Program-made: the position numbers and the translations under genes
Notes under the pieces: generated by a model
Told to the model about the DNA's origin: nothing
The model's database searches: none
Seen by the model: the letters and a program-made list of their open reading frames with translations, nothing else
Assembly: GCF_003369915.1 (NCBI RefSeq)
Contig: NC_046673.1
Span: 24,109,718 to 24,173,717, forward strand
DNA: 64,000 bases
Origin: Drosophila miranda
Lineage: Eukaryota; Arthropoda; Insecta; Diptera; Drosophilidae
Direction of reading: 5' to 3'
Shown: positions 32,493 to 46,040 of the stretch, piece after piece
Numbering within the stretch: position 1 is the stretch's first letter
Layout: every line of letters begins with the position of its first letter

Positions 32493-35400
32493 AATGTTTT
32501 TTTAGAGGTAATGCTTCTTTTTTGCACATAACTTAAGTATTTTACATCTGATTGTAATGAACTTTGCAATTCTGAAAGCTGTTAAATCCAGCTGTAAATT
32601 GGAACTGAATGTTTTGTAGCTTCAGCTTGAGCTTTAAAATGCAAAGTTGACAATTTCCTGCCGCTCGTTTCTTTTTTTTAATTTTTGTATGTGTTTAATA
32701 ACACTTTTTATGGCACCTTTAAAGCAGCAGAATACACGTACTATTACTTAGTGCGATTTTATCTGCTCTCGAGTGTAGTAACAGTGACTGGCTGAATTTC
32801 TGGAACTGGATTGGATTCGATTGGATTGGATATCAATCAGGCAGGCATCTGGCAGCCGTTGCCTTCTGTCCAAATTCGACTGTCTGGCTTTGATTGCAGT
32901 GATTGGCCGAAAACCGTAGCAAAATAACCAGGCAAAAATCAGCTCTGAATAATTAAATCCATGACTCGGCGCTAAACTAATGCGGGGAGTGGATAGAGAC
33001 ACGGGGTCAGGGATCAGGTTTCAGTGGGGGAGAAGCTGCTGACATTTATACATACATTTTGCATGTACATTGATAGCTGTTTAGTGGCTTATTTTGTTGC
33101 TGTTAATGCCACCTAAGAACTAAAGACCATAGCATATGTTTTTAGGTTAAGCAACGAAATTAAACATCCTCTGAAAGGATATACAATTCCCGTTGTATCT
33201 CATGCTATTCCTATTGTTATCTTATTCCCGATCAATGGATTCTTTCGCTGTTCTTCCTTCCTCCAGTGGTGTTTGGGCTCTTACCCACAAACACTTGAAT
33301 TCTGCAAATATCGATCGATAATGCCATGACACTATTCGTCTTGCATTGGCATTGGCCGGGCCAGCCACCAATTAGCAGAAATTAGCTCGGAGACGGTGAC
33401 GGAGACTGGCTGCGAAGGACTTCTTGTGGCTTAGAGGCTAAACCAATTGTAAAATCATCATCTTTCTGCTGAATGCCTGCCGAAATGAAATCGAATCGAA
33501 TCGAATCAACGCCTGTGGCCAAACAAAGCACTCTGAAAGTGCCGACATAAAAGAGTAAAAATTGCAGCAACTACTAGTTTGCTTTTAATATTTATGGAGC
33601 TATTTATTATGTTAATTTTTTGTGTGTCGGCTCTGGCTCCGTTCGGCTCGGATGGAGGCTACAAGGCAGTCAGCAATTTCTAATAGACGAAAGATTGGTT
33701 TTGTTTTCAAACACATACCCTGGCAAAAGGCATTATAGTTATTTGGATCACATATGTGTTATCTCTTCCTGAGTGAGCATTTTGGACAGATCCATTCTTG
33801 GTGTTTAAGTATCAGCAGCTTCGGCCTTCATGGCAGGCCTTCCCGGCCTTCATTTCTTTTTTTCCGTTGAGGTTTTTTCCATATACCTACCATATATTGG
33901 CCATGTAGCCATGCTTCAATTCCGTTCAAAGTTCACCTGCTGCTGGAGATAAAAACATAAGTGCAGCAGCAACAAATTGCACATAAAACCTAAAAGTGCA
34001 AAGTTGATAGCTAATTCTTGCTCTCTGCAGCTCTCGATTTTCAGCAGTGATTAAAAAACAGCAGCAGCAGCAGCGGAATTGGAATTGGAATCTGAATCCG
34101 AAATCAAAAAGTTGTTCGCTGCAGTGCAACTTTTGTCTCTCTCTCTCTGGATGGATGGATGGAGGGACGGACGGATGGGCGGGTGCATGGATGGATGTGT
34201 GTGTGTTGCCAAGCAGCGAAACGGAGTCAAACGATTTGGCAAGGTTATTATTTATTGCACAAAGATATGTGTTAATAATATACATATACAATCGGGCATA
34301 TATTTTGTATACAAACTTTGATATCGATGGGGGGCGATCGATCGGGGAGTTGTTGGCTCTTGGCTTTTGACAAATTGTCAATAAAATAAACCCTAATTGG
34401 CAGCGCAAACGCTTGCTTGGGTCGTAATTCTCGCTTCGGCCATTCTCTACTTCCACAGCCACAATGTCAAGTGCGTCCGGTGGTGGTGCCGGTGGTGGTG
34501 GTGGTGGTGGTGGTGTCTCGTTAGCGCTCGAATGGCACTGGCATTTCCGCTTCCGCCTGCGGTCGGGCAACAAAAGGGTTTTCCTTTTTCCCTGACGGGC
34601 GACACTACTATAAAAGTTGACAATTACAAAGACAAGTCTGGTAATCGGCTTGATAGGAAATATATGTACATAAGAATATCCAAACATTCTGATTGTAATC
34701 TCTTAAATATTTTCAACATATTTTCAGGCCTGAAGGTCTGAAGGCTGATGGCTGACCAACTTTTTGACTTAATTTGAACGGGTTTTTAGAGTGCTTTTAA
34801 TGTTTTGAAAATATCAACGAAAATCTGCCCATGAAAGCCGACACGAAGATCATAAAAGTGCCATTAGACGAGCGAATTAAGAGACTCCGATCTAGAGGGC
34901 ACAACCATAGCACTTGCCAGCGAAGTTCGAGTAATTATATAATTTTCCTGAGTTCGGGGGTTCATTCGGGGCCGCCTTTAATTACAAGCTGCCTGCTCTC
35001 TGGGGGCGCTGCTTTTGGGGAGTATATTTATATTTGATCAATATAAGACGGCTATATCATACAGCTGCTACCCCAAAGATCGGCACAGTCGTAGACTTTG
35101 GCCGCCCCTCCCCCCGCCCACTGCTTTATGGCTTTATGGAGTTGCGTTTAGTCGCTTATGTCATGTCAATCCGAGTTGAACCTCCCTCTCCACCCCACAA
35201 CCTACCAACCATTGCCCTCTCCCCACTCCTCATCTGGGCGATCTTTGTCGCACTTGAAAGGTTAAACGAGCGTGACGCCTCCGGCCGCGGCTTGGACTTT
35301 GTCTTTGCCTCGCCTCGCCTCGCTCCGGCTGCTCATTACGCCGGCAGCCCCCGCCAAGCTCCAACCACAGGGTCTCTGGATGATCAACGACATCGAGATC

Positions 35401-36390
35401 GAGATGGAGATGCTTTTGCCTGTACGAGTACCTGAGGGTAGAGCTGATGATAATTAAGAGTCACGCATAGCTGCGACACCTGCACTGGTGCTGGTGCTGG
35501 TGCTGTCACTGGTGCTTCCCCAAAATGGTTTTCCTTCTCTTCACTCTTTTTATATAAGACTTTAATTTCAATTCACCTTTGGGGCCCAGAGGGAAATGGC
35601 CCCATTAGGAAATTGGGCTGGCAAATGGGCTTGATCTGTGCCTATTATCCGGCTAATGGAGGGACGGCACTAATGGTTCCTTGTTCTGTGTTCTTGATTT
35701 TCTGTTTGTGCTCGAGGAGTTCGCATTGAAGTGCTCTTAGTGGAACTGAAATGTAGGTTGTACGTAAAAGTACACGCCAGGTACACGTCAAACAGGCAAC
35801 TGTGTGGCCAGACTCCAATAGCCATCTTTCCAATGTCCCTCTTTCTCCTTCTAGCCCACACACATTGCCCGCCCAACACGCACTCTCTTTTTCTTATCCC
35901 TTTTGATCCTCTCTGAGCGAGTCGTCTCTCCCTACGCACGCCCTCACCAACACCTACAGCAATGGGACAGACAGTGGACAAGCATGAGCGTGCACAGCAA
36001 TAGGTAAAGAAGGCAACGGAAGATAGCACTGCGAACTCTTTTACAGTCAACAGACCAAAATACATTGGGAATGATTTTGGGATCCGACATATATGTATAT
36101 GTATGTATGTATGTAACATGCCCTAGAATTGTTGCCCATCGATTGCAATCGATCATTTTTGTTGCATCTGCAAAGCAGAACTGATTGGATGGAGCCGCCC
36201 ACAACTTGGGATCGAAGCAAATTAGCATATGACAAAAAACAGACCCATGGACATGGACGGCTGATCAGCTCCACAAACGATTGCGCAACAATCCCAGGAG
36301 GCGGAGGAGGTGGAGGAGGAAGGGGTGCACCATCTGCCACGCCCACAGCTAACTGAGCGGAAACAATGGTATCGATCAGTGGTGCCCCAT
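32493..36390. other. Gene-free region
   Basis: No supported exon. Features seen are a GGTGGT run near 34478-34513, ATGGATGGATGG near 34150-34200, and at about 35449-35480 a short AGAGTC...TAGCTGCGACACCT stretch resembling the right end of the DINE-1-like element. Confidence 0.45.
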
Positions 36391-36396
36391 TCGATG

Positions 36397-36406
36397 TTAT
36401 AATAAA
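36397..36406 (+). promoter_or_regulatory. Candidate TATA box for the 36.5 kb gene
   Basis: TATAATAAAA lies about 32 bp before a CGCAGTTTT initiator-like word (start near 36430), which would give a very short leader of about 25 nt before the ATG at 36455. Confidence 0.5.
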
Positions 36407-36454
36407 AAGTGCGTTCGTCTCCTGGTCGCAGTTTTCGTTGAGCCGCCGCGACCT

Positions 36455-38827
36455 ATGGACAACCTTCGAGTGCTGCTCCTGCTCTTCTTGATCGTCCCGG
36501 CCCCTTCCAGCAGCCGGCCGAGCCGAGGGATGCAACTGCAGTCCCACTACCTGCGCGCCGTGGCCGCCTACCGTCGCCTGGAGCGGACTCTGCCGCGGGA
36601 GGAGCTGAGGGCCCTCACGGGCATTGGCCTGCTGAACGGAGCTCGCCAGGCTGAGCAGCTTATGGAGGAGCAGCTGGTGGTGGCCATCAAGGAGCTGCTG
36701 CTGCAGACGGACATGCAGCAGAGCGACCGGGTGCTGCCCAAGATCGATGCCATCGAGCAGCAGCTGACGAGGGACCAGCGGGCCCTGGACATCCTGAGCA
36801 GCGCCCTGGATGTGCTCTCCAACACCAAGGACGATCACGAGTTCCGCCTGGAGCTGCGCGAGCTGGCCGCCCAGCAAATGGAGGATGAGCTGCTGCAGCA
36901 GGAGCTCTCGGCGGACATCACCCAGCAGCCGGAGCTGGGGGAGCGGCTGGGCCAGCTGCGCAGGCAGATCCTCAAGCAGGTGCCCCAAATGAAGGTCGAG
37001 CTGGATGCGAAGATCGAGAAGGCGCTGAGGCATCTTCTAGAGCAGGCCTCCGATGACGGGGTGCTTGCCAAGGCCATCCACAGGCAGAAGGTCATCCACA
37101 AGCGAGCTGCTGTCCACGATGACGATGACGGTGATGATGAGGAGGAGCGACAATATCCCAGGGAAATGCGCATCATCAAGTCCATTCTGACAGAGGTAGG
37201 TCCACCCTCCCCCAAATTGCGGCTGGGGATTGTAGTCTACTTTCAACCCAAGGCCGATCATTTGCGCTTCCAGGATGACTTCCGGGAGAATCTGGTGGAA
37301 CAGCAGCCAGAGAGACGGATCAGGCAGCAGGAAAAGGAACTGGGGGAGCAGGATCAGGACCAGGATCAGGACCAGGATCAGGACCAGGATCAGGAGACCA
37401 CCAACTCGGAGCTGGACGATCTGCAAGACGACGCGGAGGAGCTTGATTTGAAAGTAAGTAGAGAGCCAGGCGATCCGTGTGACTAACCCAGTGGCCCACA
37501 AGAACCTCACCTTCCCCCCACCCACTTAACCCATTGCCGACATGGTCTAGTCTTAACACAACTAACGGGCTCTTGAAGTCCCAAAATGTTACAGCCAAGG
37601 GAAGAACCAGGCCAAAAGCAAAATCCAAGCCCAAACCAAAACCAAAGCCCAATCCGAAGGCCAAACAGGAGGTGGACCCTGGCTCCACCGAGCTGATGAA
37701 AGAGGGAGGAGATGGTGATGGCGATGATGATGATGACCTTGGAGACATTGGAGAAGGTGGAGCAGGTGGTGGCGGCGCCGGAGGCGGCGGAGGTCTGGTC
37801 GGAATTATTGGGAGTCTAAGCGGCGTGAGTAGCAGTCAACCTCCATCCTCCATCAAGAGACTCACATCTAAATCGATTTCTCTAGGGAGAAGGCGGCTCG
37901 GACGTGGGCGCCTTGATTGGAGCGCTCACTGGCGTCGTTTCCACTTTATTTGGGGTGAGTCCACATCCTTGTTAGATGGCCCCTGCTGAATGCCTCTAAA
38001 TTCTTACTGTTGTCTCCAGCCTGGTGGCCTGGACATTGAGACTCTGATCAGCACCTCCACCTCGCTGCTGTCGGGTCTACTGTCCGGCAACAAGAATTTC
38101 GGCACTGTTCTGGGACAATACGTGGGCACCGCCTTTGAAGGTCTCTCTGGCGGAGGTGGAGCGGTAAGATCAACAGGGCTCTACTTCAAGTGTTTTCCAT
38201 CTCATCATCGTTTCTCGCAACATATTTTGCAGGTCAACAATGGACAATTTCTGGGCAACTTCCTGGGCACTGTGGTGGCCTCACTAAGCGCAGTATTTAT
38301 CTCACTCCTACACCCAGATCCACACCCACACCCACACCCATAACTGTTCTACTAACTGCCAAACTGTCGCATTGAATGGTTGAATCGTTTCTGATACCCT
38401 TTGTCTTTGTCTTTCCACATAGGACCCAGAGGAAGAAGGACCACCGCAGCCTCTGACCTTCGCCAAGAGCCTGCTCTCCAGCTTCCTGGAGGCAAAGTTT
38501 CGTCCCGCCGAGGCTTCTGAAGAACGCCACGACAGCGCGGAACTGCCAAGGCCCCGGAAAAAGAAGGAGGGTGCCGCGGGAGGCTTCGATTCTGGGGGCT
38601 TTGTCAAGCAGGTGGCCTCCCACCTGGTGAGCAGTGCCCTGGGCCTGCTGCTTAACGCCGCCCTGGGTGCCTCGGGTGGGGCCTCGACGGCTTCCAAGGG
38701 CATCTTCTCGAGCAGCAGCAGCCACAGCAGCAGCAGCAGTGGTGGAGCTGGCGGAGGAGGAGGCCACCACTGGAAGCCGTCGGCCAGCGAACGATCCTGG
38801 GCCTACGCCTACGACGAGCCATTCTAG
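36455..38827 (+). CDS. Secreted acidic/Gly-rich protein (seven exons); family not recognised
   Basis: Exons: 36455-37195, 37274-37453, 37579-37824, 37886-37954, 38020-38163, 38233-38292 and 38423-38827, all phase 0, giving 614 residues. The N-terminus MDNLRVLLLLFLIVPAPSSS is a signal peptide. Residues to about 230 are Leu/Glu/Gln-rich and helical, possibly coiled coil. Then come an acidic DDDDGDDEEE patch, a QD repeat, a KPKPKP basic stretch, an Asp-run, Gly-rich linkers and repeated small hydrophobic helices (LVGIIGSLSG, ALIGALTGVVSTLFG, ETLISTSTSLLSGLLSG, GNFLGTVVASLSA, SLLSSFLEAKF). The C-terminus is RSWAYAYDEPF. Donors are GTAGGT, GTAAGT, GTGAGT twice, GTAAGA and GTATTT. The first intron (78 bp) is in frame and stop-free. 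The third exon's acceptor (CTCTTGAAG) is weak; a stronger ACAG 15 bp on would break the frame. Function unknown; extracellular by inference. Confidence 0.82.
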
Positions 38828-38906
38828 CTAGGTTTTTGTAACCGTATTGTATATGTATTTTAACGAGTAATTGTTATAAACGTAATTTTTTTTTTGTTAG
38901 TTTTAA

Positions 38907-38912
38907 AATAAA
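38907..38912 (+). terminator. Poly(A) signal AATAAA
   Basis: Canonical signal 80 nt after the stop of the 36.5-38.8 kb gene. Confidence 0.7.
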
Positions 38913-41900
38913 GAGATTTCGTTGGCCGAAAAAAGAAAGAAACAGAGTGTTGTGTTGGGACAGACCGTACGACTTGTCGGTCACTTGGGCAGCTAAGAAA
39001 GCGTAAAACAGGCATTAAATCAAATGCCGTAACCGCCTGCTGGCCTGCTGGCTTGCTGGGCAGCGTGTGATGCAACAGACTCACTCCAGTCCAGGCCAGT
39101 CCAACGGAAACCACCACAAAGACCGCCCCCACCCCGTTTCATCTTCGGGGAAGGACCCTCGGAACGCACTCAGTGGAAAGCGATAGACAAAAGGCACTCG
39201 AAAAACCGGCGGAAGTACATGATCAGACAGTTGGGGAGATGGGCTTGGCACAGGGTTAACGTTTGCCATTTGCCTTGTCTCTGAACTTTGTACGCACTTG
39301 CCAAAGTTCATTTGACAGCGTCAAAGTTCAAGGCAGGGCAGACCAACCCAAAAGCTGGCCATAGATCCAAGTAGACTGTCCGTATGATATGGTATAGATG
39401 GTTGGGAGCGTGATTGTAATCGAACGAATCAACGGAATGGGGATTACTCTTTATCTTTGTAGTATAGTTAGCACCTATATTTTGTGATTTGGCAAAGAAT
39501 AGTGGTATCGCCAATACAGAGCTGTTTGTTGTCAGATTTCCGTTTTCCAATTGTGCTGCCTTCTTGGATTTAATTCCACTCGAATTTCTCTCTCTCTCTC
39601 TGGCTATCTCTCGCTCTCTTCACTTCCTCTCTTTCGCTCTTTATTGCTCAATGAAGCAACAACTACTTGGGGCGGTGAAGCGGCGGGCCTTGTGTCACTT
39701 TCTACTGATTGCACGTTTTATTAAATCGCTTTTTACTTGTCGTTTGCTTTCCTTTTCCTCTTTCTTCTGCTCGGTCTCTCTCCCAGTCTCTCTATCTCTC
39801 TCTCTCTCTTGGTCAGTGTCTGCCTGCCTACTTTGTTGGCCTGGCCAAGTGGTCTCCCAGTACTCGACTCCGAGGCGGCTTTCAGTTATGCGTGAATCTT
39901 TCACAAGACCAAGTGACATTTTGCGGGCCGTTTAGTTGTCGCGTTTTTTAATTTGAAAACATTTTTAAGTATTTGTTTATTGTTTTTTGGTCGGTTGTGT
40001 GCTGTGTTTTGAAATTGTTAATGAACTCAATTATATATATGTTTTTTGGGTGCCCAAATTGCAATTAAGTCTTCTGCCAGCCCACCAGCCATCCAGCCAG
40101 TGCTTCTTCTTCTATTTTGTCTCTCTCTGGTAAGTGGTACATACGATTATATGTGGTATATATTTACTCTTGTGTGATGTGTGTATATGCCTGCTGGGCA
40201 GGAGTGCAGGCAGAGAGGAAAATCCCGGCTCGTAATGTGTGCCAAACAAAAGACTTAGGCAACGAACTTGCTAACTGAGCTAAGCCTCAGCCATCTCCAT
40301 TTCGTTGGCCATAGGTCAGGCCAGGGCCTGAAAGCGCTGTGCCAAGCCACAGCCAGAGGGGCAGAGGTGGGCGGGGGGGCCCCACTGATTAGCGGTCTCC
40401 TATTAATCGCTTTGGCTACTGAAATTTGGCAACCCCCCACCGTCCGAACCGCCAAACCTATTCGTACCGTGAATTTCCACATAAATCAAGGAAATATTTT
40501 ATTTGGTTTTATGTGGCTCATGAATTTTGTTTATAGCCATGATTGATACGCTACAGGAGAGAACTTTTTAAACAATATTTTTAGGTACTACTCTATAAAA
40601 CGTTGAAGAATGAATACATTTCGAGTTTAGTCACTTCGAATACTCGAAAGGAGTGCAAAGTTCGTTGAATCGGAAGCTTTTTGTGTTTAATTTATTCAAA
40701 GAATTTGTTGGGGGGGAACATGATTGAAGATGGCTAAAAGTCAGAGCTGATCGAGCAAAATCCAAAACCAGAGACACACGAACGGACAGCGTCATGCAAG
40801 AGTGGAATCCACGCATTCAGCTATGGGCTGTATTGGCCTGGCCCAAAGAAACCGGTAACGGTCTCAAGGTCGTTGATAGACAGAGTCGATGGCGATGGCT
40901 TTGTCGATGGCTGGGGCGAGATAAGCCCTGACTTAGCCCAACGGCAGTCGCAGTCGCAGCCGCAGCCGTCAACGCGCTTTGGGCCACAACAAAGCCGGGC
41001 TTTGTGCCCATCGATGGCGATGAGTGTTCGCTGGGGCCAAGAGCCGAAAGAGCCGAAAGAGCAGCAGAAAACAGAGAAACGGAAAAAAAGCGAAAGTAAA
41101 TGCCATGAAAGTGGAGCACAGACACTGGCTGGACGCTTCGAAGGCAAACCAGCGAGGGGGCGTCTCTATATGAAACCATTTACCACATCATACACACAGA
41201 CACAGACACAGATACATGTACATATATCGCGAGTTATGTACAGGTGTCATATCTAAGTCGGTCAATAAGTTTATTGACCAGACACCAGAGCATTTCGTGC
41301 ATCCATTTTCGAAACGAATGCTCTTATTTCTCGCGGGAGGGGAGAGGATTGTGCAAGAGGATTGTCCCCACAACAACAAAAACTTATCAAATTGGCATTA
41401 AAACCAATGCCCATCACTGGGTCTCTCTCCATACTCCCATAAATGAAATATTTATCGCCCTGTTTATTATGTAAATTTTCGAAATCTCTGTACGATTCCG
41501 AACGCGGTCTTCTGTGCCTACATTTTGAGTGCCCCGGTATCGTATCCGTATTGAACATCTTGTATTAGGAGCATTTTCACACATCATTTTTTTTATGGCA
41601 AACCATATGATGCGGTGGGGTGGGGGCAGTGTAGAGAGCTTCGTGGATCATGGATCAAAGGTCTGCCCTTTTCATTCAATATAAATCATTCGGATCGTGT
41701 TCCTTTAAGAACCCAAAAGACTGAAGACTGAAGCTGTTTACCAAAGGGTAGCCGCTCAAATGCACAAATGCCTAAGTGATTTCCAACTTTGTGGCTCATT
41801 AAACAGCGCCGCGCCACACGGCAACGGCCATTAGCCATTGGCCATAAGCCATAAGCCATTGGCCATTGGCCATTGGCCAAGTTCTCTCTGCACGGACTTC

Positions 41901-43095
41901 GAATGGGCAATTAAACAAAATGATCAAATTTGAAATGCCTTTCAAAAAGCTGCCGAGTATTTAAGCATTTTAAGAAAAATGATATTATTACAGAGGCTGC
42001 TCTCCAGCATCGACCTTCGACGGCTTATCGAGGAGTCCAAGATGGGGTGTCCAGTAGCAAGATTTACAAGTATTAATGCCAACGAGCGTCTATAATTATT
42101 GTGATCACTGAGCAAACAAAACGCCACATGCTGCATGACTACATGACAACTAAACATGGCTAATAAACAGCACGACGAATTCCCCGCCAGAATCGACTCC
42201 ACCTCGAGCCAGCATTAACCTTTGCGAACCGACTTTTGGCCGACTCTCGACTCGAGAGTCGATCCAAGAACAAAGATCGGTCTGGCGGTGTGCCGCTTGT
42301 TGCCTGCTGCCTGTCTGGCGGTGAATGGTCAACGCCTTTTCCAATTAAATTCGCCTCAGAGATTGGGAGCAAAACGTTGATCCACTTGATCTGAAGGATT
42401 TGCCAGAAAGGAAATTATATTTTGCCATTCCATTTTGGTCGTTCAATGTTAACGGCAATGGAATTATTATTCTTTTTTAATCAATGAGCCCTTCATTTCT
42501 AAAGCTATTCTTTGGATCTATCTCTAGATCTATCTATCCTCAGATATCTTGAGGTTTTCCACCCAAAATGGAATGCCAAAGAACTAGTTCCACCGAGACT
42601 ACAAACGTTGATGGTAAATGGCTTGCGCAAAGCCGCCATCAACAGTTCATTAGAGGCCCGCTTAAAAGCCAGCCCAGCGGCAATACGAGTAGTGGTTTAT
42701 GTGGGACTCAAATCGAACATCTTCCTCATACTCGTCTTCCTTCTCCTCCGTTAACGAGCCTCGTTCGGGGGCTTAAAAAATGTCCGTGCCTCAGCATGCT
42801 AATAGCCCCCCATTGGATGGATGTGGCTATGGATATGGTTATGGATATGGTTATGGATATGGATATGTGGATGGTAGCTTGTAACTATTAAGTGACAGAG
42901 AGTTACGTTGGGCTTGGGCTTGGGCTTGGGCTGGACCTGTTTTTTCTGCGTGCACTTCGCACGGGTCGGGGGCCCAGTCATCGAGGCAAGAACCATGGAA
43001 CATGTGACATTAATGCCTCAGCCCAGGCCAGGCCACACTCAGACAAAAAAAGGCATGCATAATGACAACAATTGTTGCACAATGTGACCAGGCAG

Positions 43096-43096
<1 letters not shown>

Positions 43097-43135
<39 letters not shown>

Positions 43136-43136
43136 C
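43097..43136. repeat. (GGCA)n microsatellite
   Basis: About ten uninterrupted copies of GGCA. Confidence 0.9.
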
Positions 43137-45210
43137 ACATTGGGCATTGGGCAATCACACCACATTATGCCAGCCAGCCCCGAACCAGTGCCAGCATTCA
43201 GCACTCAGCACTCAACATCTAAAATTCAGCTGGAGAACAAGTTAGTACATGTGCCACTGGTTAGTACAAATTTAATGCGTCTGCCCCACAACTTGTTTGC
43301 AACAGCAACAGCAGCAGCTCCCTTGCCCCTTCCTTAGCAAAATGTTGGCCATTTGGCATTTTACACCGAAACTGAAACTGAAACTCGAACCGAAAAATGC
43401 GATGAAGATCTGGGCTACAAAGCAAGTCGGTTCAACTGGGGTCGGCTCTGGGGGTCGCCGCTGGGGTCGGCGCCGGCGCCAGGTGGGCAAGGACGACTCC
43501 ATCTACATCTACATCTACGAGTGGGGTACCTTATCGGCCAGTGCAATAATGTCAGCTTTATGAGCCACCAGTCCAGCAGTATGTAACGCTTTGCGTTTGG
43601 GGTCTTGGCCAAGTCAAAATGGTTTCACATAGCATAGCATGTAGCACTCGTACTTGCGGCTAGAGATTAGTTTGTATAAAACAACAACAGCAACAACAAC
43701 AGGCTGTCATAAATTTTATGAGCCACGCTCTCTGGGTGACAGCAGACAGGAGACTGTCGGACTGACTGACTGACAGACAGATTGGCCAGCAATTATGGCG
43801 TTCTAATTGAGGCGCCACAGCGCCAGCATCAGCCACACAGAAATAACACAATATCCAAAGACAACAACAAGCTATAATTGAATTTCCATGGATAATTCGT
43901 TAATTGTACGGACAAATTAGGAAAAAAACAACAGCAACGGACGGCCACCGACTAATTGAATGGAACTAGTCCACGAGTCCCCACGAGTACACGGCCTGCA
44001 GTGGGGATTCTCTATAGAGGCCATGGTTCAGACATTGGATGGGGTTGCTAAATGATGCTAAATGGAGATAAGATTTATCTTCGATATGCCATAGCCATAG
44101 GTTAGTTTTCTCTGAACATAGTCGAGAGGTGGAAAAACATTGATCTCATTGATACTTCTGACGAATACCTAAGGCTTAGGGATCGGTAAAGAGCCAAGTA
44201 CAGTTTATTTGGTCAGAAGAATCCTAACTACAGGTCCATTGTGGGACTTTAGGTATGGTGTTATCTTCAATGTGTTTGTTTGTTCACTTATTGAAGGCCA
44301 GCCGTTGCAGGATACCTTTAAAGGGATCCCCGCAAATAGCCGAAGGCTATCCTGCAGAGATTCCCCCTCGGGTCTCGTATATGTAGCTGCATCTCATTTG
44401 TACTCTGTACCAATGAAACGAGATCGTCATCAGCAGCCACAAGATTGAAAGTTAAAGGTTTGCCAAAGGTTGAAGCAGGGCAAAAGTAAGAGGCACTTGG
44501 GCATGGGCATAGGGGGAGCCCGCAGCGCACTGGTTCTGCAAGATCTCCTCTCGGAAATACACATACACCTGCATCTGCCAGAGCACGTAGATGGAGCGAA
44601 GACCTCCGAAAGACCAGATCATACCAGACAGATCTTCTTCTGCCACTCGGTTGCCATTCGCTCTGTCAACTGTTTCGACCTTGTGACCCACAAAAAACGA
44701 TGACAGTTGTGCGTGCTGCCTGCACTTTGCATTTTGGGTTTTGGTATTGGGTTTTGGGTTTTGGGTCTTGGGTTTTGCTTTTTCGCTTTTTAATTTTTTT
44801 TAGTTTTTTGCGGTTTTGTGGTGATTGTTTTTTTGTGAGCTTGCTGAAATTTGTACATTTTTTATTTTTGTCATTTTGAACGGATGCGCGCATTAATTTT
44901 GCTTTATCTTGTCTTCACTTTTGTTGTCATCGTCTGGGCATAAAATGTTGCATAAAACAGCAACAGCAACGGCAACCAGTCCCCGTGCCATGACTGGGCC
45001 GGGCTGGGAGAGGGGGCAAGGTGCGGCAGCACCTCTTAATGTCAATTAAGGATTATGTTTCGCTCCCAGACCCAGACCCGACCCGACCTTGAGCCCAGGC
45101 GTTGATTGAGCTCGCTGCTCGCACATTGATAAGCAAATTGTTGCCTCCACTCCATAAAGCTGTTCACCTGATTTCTGCAGACCCCAAGACCCATACCCAT
45201 ACCAATACCA

Positions 45211-45243
<33 letters not shown>

Positions 45244-45944
45244 TGTATGTATATTCATTCAGTGGGTATTCAGGGTAAAACGGGTTAAGTGCCGGCTGTC
45301 CCCGGGCTAATTAGAAAGGTTTTCGCCCTAGTGTCAGGGTGCGATGCGATCTGTGAACGGGAACAGATCGTGACAGCTACATACATATATGATATGATAT
45401 CATACTAGTAATTAAGTGAGTGACTGATCCTCTCACAATCGCAAACAGCATATCCTTGTTGGCATTTATAGGGGATTGATTCTACATCAAGGATTTCCAT
45501 CGATTCTGCTGGTAGACATCAATAAGTAACATTACAATTTTGTTGCATAAATACCTTCTCAGAATCACTTGAGATGATCTCATTTAATCCAATTTAAGTC
45601 TCAAAATTGACTTAATCAACAACAGATTGGATCGGAATTGGAATTGGAATTGGAATTGGCTGCGATTTATTTAGTTAATTGTTCAGAATTGAGCTCGCGG
45701 CAGCATACAGCATGCCGCATACAGCATAGGGGGGACCCACAATCGAATTGACTAATTATATGTACATGCATGCATAAGCGGGCCACATCGAAACGGATTG
45801 GATCGGATCGTATCGTATCGGATCGAATCAGATTGTATCGTATCGGATCGGACTCTATGCAATTCCAGTTATTAAGTTTCGAGTTTCGAGTCTGAATTCA
45901 ATACGCGCGCACTTTGACTCCAATTTATCGGTCGGTCCTGGCGT

Positions 45945-46040
45945 CTCTGGCGGGGCTCTGGCGGGGCTCTGGCGGGGCTCTGGCGGGGCTCTGGCGGGGC
46001 TCTGGCGGGGCTCTGGCGGGGCTCTGGCGGGGCTCTGGCG
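45945..46040. repeat. 11-bp GC-rich minisatellite (8.7 copies)
   Basis: Eight perfect copies of CTCTGGCGGGG plus a partial ninth, with a diverged CTGGCGT flank at each side. Confidence 0.95.

Noticed and set aside
33926..34687. 253-residue minus-strand frame with a proline run
   Set aside because: Built from GGT, ATGG and CAG repeats; no splice, start-context or homology support.
36047..37033. 328-residue minus-strand frame
   Set aside because: Antisense shadow of the Leu/Gln-rich first exon of the plus-strand secreted gene, which has a signal peptide and proper splice sites.
39489..39935. 148-residue plus-strand frame rich in Ser/Leu
   Set aside because: Translation of CTCTCT repeats.
43090..43140. 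Short regular repeat considered as a CRISPR-like array
   Set aside because: A simple GGCA microsatellite without spacers, in a eukaryotic genome.
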